Assembly (NCBI RefSeq): GCF_004078635.1
Contig: NZ_RZNB01000001.1
Coordinates: forward strand, 620,001 to 684,000
DNA: 64,000 nucleotides
Source of the DNA: Labedella phragmitis
Lineage (GTDB): Bacteria; Actinomycetota; Actinomycetes; Actinomycetales; Microbacteriaceae
Reading direction: 5' to 3'
Shown here: piece by piece, positions 62,499-64,000 of the stretch
Position numbering within the stretch: position 1 is the first letter of the stretch
How the letters are laid out: every line of letters begins with the position of its first letter
Notes under the pieces: model-generated
Seen by the model: the letters and a program-made list of their open reading frames with translations, nothing else
Told to the model about the DNA's origin: nothing
Databases searched by the model: none
Program-made: the position numbers and the translations under genes

Positions 62499-64000
62499 AT
62501 GTCAGAACGAGTCCGCGTCGCGATCGACGTCGGAGGCACTTTCACCGACGTCGTGAAGCTGACGCCGTCGTCGGGCGAACTGCGCTTCGAGAAGGTGCCG
62601 ACGACTCCGTCGGCACCGACGGAGGGCGTCCTCGACGGCTTCCGCAAGGCCGAGGCCGCCATGGAGGACATCGTGATGTTCAACCACGGCACGACCCTCG
62701 GTCTCAACGCCCTCCTCACGCGCACAGGGGCGCGCACCGCGATCGTGTCGACGGCGGGCTTCCGCGACGTCTACCTGCTGGGCCGCACCGACCGGGCCGC
62801 GATGTACGACATCCGCTACCGCAAGCCGACCGCGCTCGTCGAGCGCGCCGACACCTTCGAGGTGATCGAGAGGAGCTACTTCGACGGCACCGTCGCGACG
62901 CCGCTCGACGAGGACGACGCGCGCCGCGTCGCCGCGGAGATCGCGGCGGGAGGGTACGCGTCCGTCGCCGTCGCGTTCCTGCACTCCTACGCCAACTCGG
63001 ACCATGAGTCGCGCATGCGCGAGATCCTCGCCGAGGTCGCCCCTGGCGTGGACGTCACCCTCTCGCACGAGCTCGCTCGCGAGTACCGGGAGTACGAGCG
63101 CACGAGCACGACGGTGCTCGACGCCTACATCAAGCCCATCGTGCGCGGTTATCTCGACGTTCTCCAGGGCGAGCTCGCGTCGAACGGATTCGAGGGCCGC
63201 TTCCTCATGTCGCGTTCGGGCGGAGGCGCGATGACGGCGACCGCCGCGAAGGAGCAGCCCGTCAACCTCATCCTCTCGGGTCCGGCCGGCGGAGTGATCG
63301 GCGCCGCAGCGTTCTCGAAGCTCATCGGCTCCCCGAACCTCATCACGATCGACATGGGAGGGACGAGCCTCGACGCGTCGCTCGTCCTCGATCACGAGCC
63401 CCTCATGCACCAGGGCGCCGAATTCGAGGGCCTGCCCATCACGACACCGTCCCTCAACATCCAGACGATCGGGGCGGGCGGCGGATCGCTCGGTTACCTC
63501 GACGCGGCCGGCGCCCTCCAGGTCGGCCCCCAGAGCGCCGGAGCGATGCCGGGCCCCGCGTCGTACGGCCGCGGCGGCACGCGCCCGACGTTCACGGACG
63601 CGGCGCTCGCCGTCGGTTACCTCGGCTCGGACACGCCCCTCGGCGGCACCCTCGTCCTCGACGAACAGCGTGCCCTCGACGCGCTGACGACGATCGCCGA
63701 ACCGCTGGGGATGACCGAGCGCGGCCTCGCCCGCGGAATGCTCCGCATCTCCACGACGAAGATCGTCGGCGCCGTCCGCGGGATCACGGTCGAGCTCGGC
63801 CTCGACCCGAAGGACTTCGCCCTCCTGTCGTTCGGCGGGGGCGGGGGACTCGTCGCGGTCGACGTCGCTCGCGAGCTCGGCATCCCGACGGTCGTCGTGC
63901 CGCCGGGTCAGGGAGCGTTCTCGGCGCTCGGCATGCTCATGGCCGACGTGCAGCACGACTTCTCCCGCACGTCGATCACCCCGCTGCTCGAGGTCGACGC
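62499..64000 (+). CDS. Hydantoinase/5-oxoprolinase A-subunit family protein (incomplete at window edge)
   Basis: The first 500 codons are visible; GAAAGGA precedes the ATG. An actin-like ATPase fold: AIDVGGTFTDVV at the start, FNHGTTLGLNALL, LSHELAREYREYERTSTTVLD, LSGPAGGVIGAA, TIDMGGTSLDASLV and LLSFGGGGGL are the HyuA motifs. Such enzymes use ATP to open lactam rings (N-methylhydantoin, 5-oxoproline). A B subunit is expected just beyond the window. In the hydroxyproline-linked regulon it may act on an oxoproline- or diketopiperazine-like compound. Confidence 0.92.
   Translation, partial: MSERVRVAIDVGGTFTDVVKLTPSSGELRFEKVPTTPSAPTEGVLDGFRKAEAAMEDIVMFNHGTTLGLNALLTRTGARTAIVSTAGFRDVYLLGRTDRAAMYDIRYRKPTALVERADTFEVIERSYFDGTVATPLDEDDARRVAAEIAAGGYASVAVAFLHSYANSDHESRMREILAEVAPGVDVTLSHELAREYREYERTSTTVLDAYIKPIVRGYLDVLQGELASNGFEGRFLMSRSGGGAMTATAAKEQPVNLILSGPAGGVIGAAAFSKLIGSPNLITIDMGGTSLDASLVLDHEPLMHQGAEFEGLPITTPSLNIQTIGAGGGSLGYLDAAGALQVGPQSAGAMPGPASYGRGGTRPTFTDAALAVGYLGSDTPLGGTLVLDEQRALDALTTIAEPLGMTERGLARGMLRISTTKIVGAVRGITVELGLDPKDFALLSFGGGGGLVAVDVARELGIPTVVVPPGQGAFSALGMLMADVQHDFSRTSITPLLEVD

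Overview
The window looks like the chromosome of a high-GC actinobacterium, most likely a member of the Microbacteriaceae. Reasons: very high G+C with GC-rich third codon positions, many GTG/TTG starts and 4-bp ATGA/GTGA gene overlaps, two surface proteins ending in an LAVTG (LAXTG, class E sortase) sorting signal, and a small actinobacteriophage-like prophage in a tRNA-Arg gene. No rRNA, CRISPR array or insertion sequence was seen.

Layout. (1) 1-6104: a flavin monooxygenase pair (the second partner runs off the left edge) divergent from a lipoprotein/two-permease ABC importer, then a convergent secreted lipase behind a long perfect-stem terminator. (2) 6326-23198: an intact tRNA-Arg(ACG) and a complete 16.75-kb siphovirus-type prophage bounded by an 82-bp direct repeat made of the tRNA 3' end and its terminator. 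It carries repressor, Cro/Xis-like protein, a replication gene with internal iterons, a Cas2-like cargo gene, an HNH/P-loop fusion, terminase, portal, a protease-capsid fusion, tail genes with a G_GGA_AAA -1 frameshift, lysis genes, a tyrosine integrase and one membrane protein. The attachment core lies inside the repressor gene, so integration changes the repressor C-terminus. (3) 23199-24358: a decayed second, related prophage in tandem, ending in a deletion that has fused it to the 3' part of a cell-wall surface protein (to 25649).

(4) 26043-44728: a catabolic island: RpiR and LacI regulators, an ornithine-cyclodeaminase-like enzyme, two histidine-ammonia-lyase-fold proteins that both lack the Ala-Ser-Gly triad needed to form the MIO cofactor, an amidohydrolase, a cysteine-dioxygenase-type cupin, an OpuC-type (quaternary amine) ABC importer, and a tightly overlapped urocanase / M20 amidohydrolase / HutF / HutI / YeiH (sulfite/sulfate exporter family) / SDR run. 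There is no canonical HutH. The combination of betaine-type importer, MIO-less lyases, thiol dioxygenase, sulfur exporter and lower histidine pathway suggests degradation of a trimethylated (and possibly thiolated) histidine such as hercynine or ergothioneine. This is my main candidate for an undescribed system and it is inference.

(5) 44872-50138: a 1647-residue wall-anchored nuclease/5'-nucleotidase followed by a strong terminator and a DUF1272-like zinc protein. (6) 50414-64000: a GntR-controlled 4-hydroxyproline pathway (three-part D-hydroxyproline dehydrogenase, DapA-family deaminase, 2-epimerase, semialdehyde dehydrogenase, small ABM-like protein), a DUF4166 protein, then a ribose-type ABC importer and the start of a hydantoinase/oxoprolinase gene. 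An identical 16-bp element in front of the dehydrogenase operon and of the importer operon suggests that the two share a regulator.
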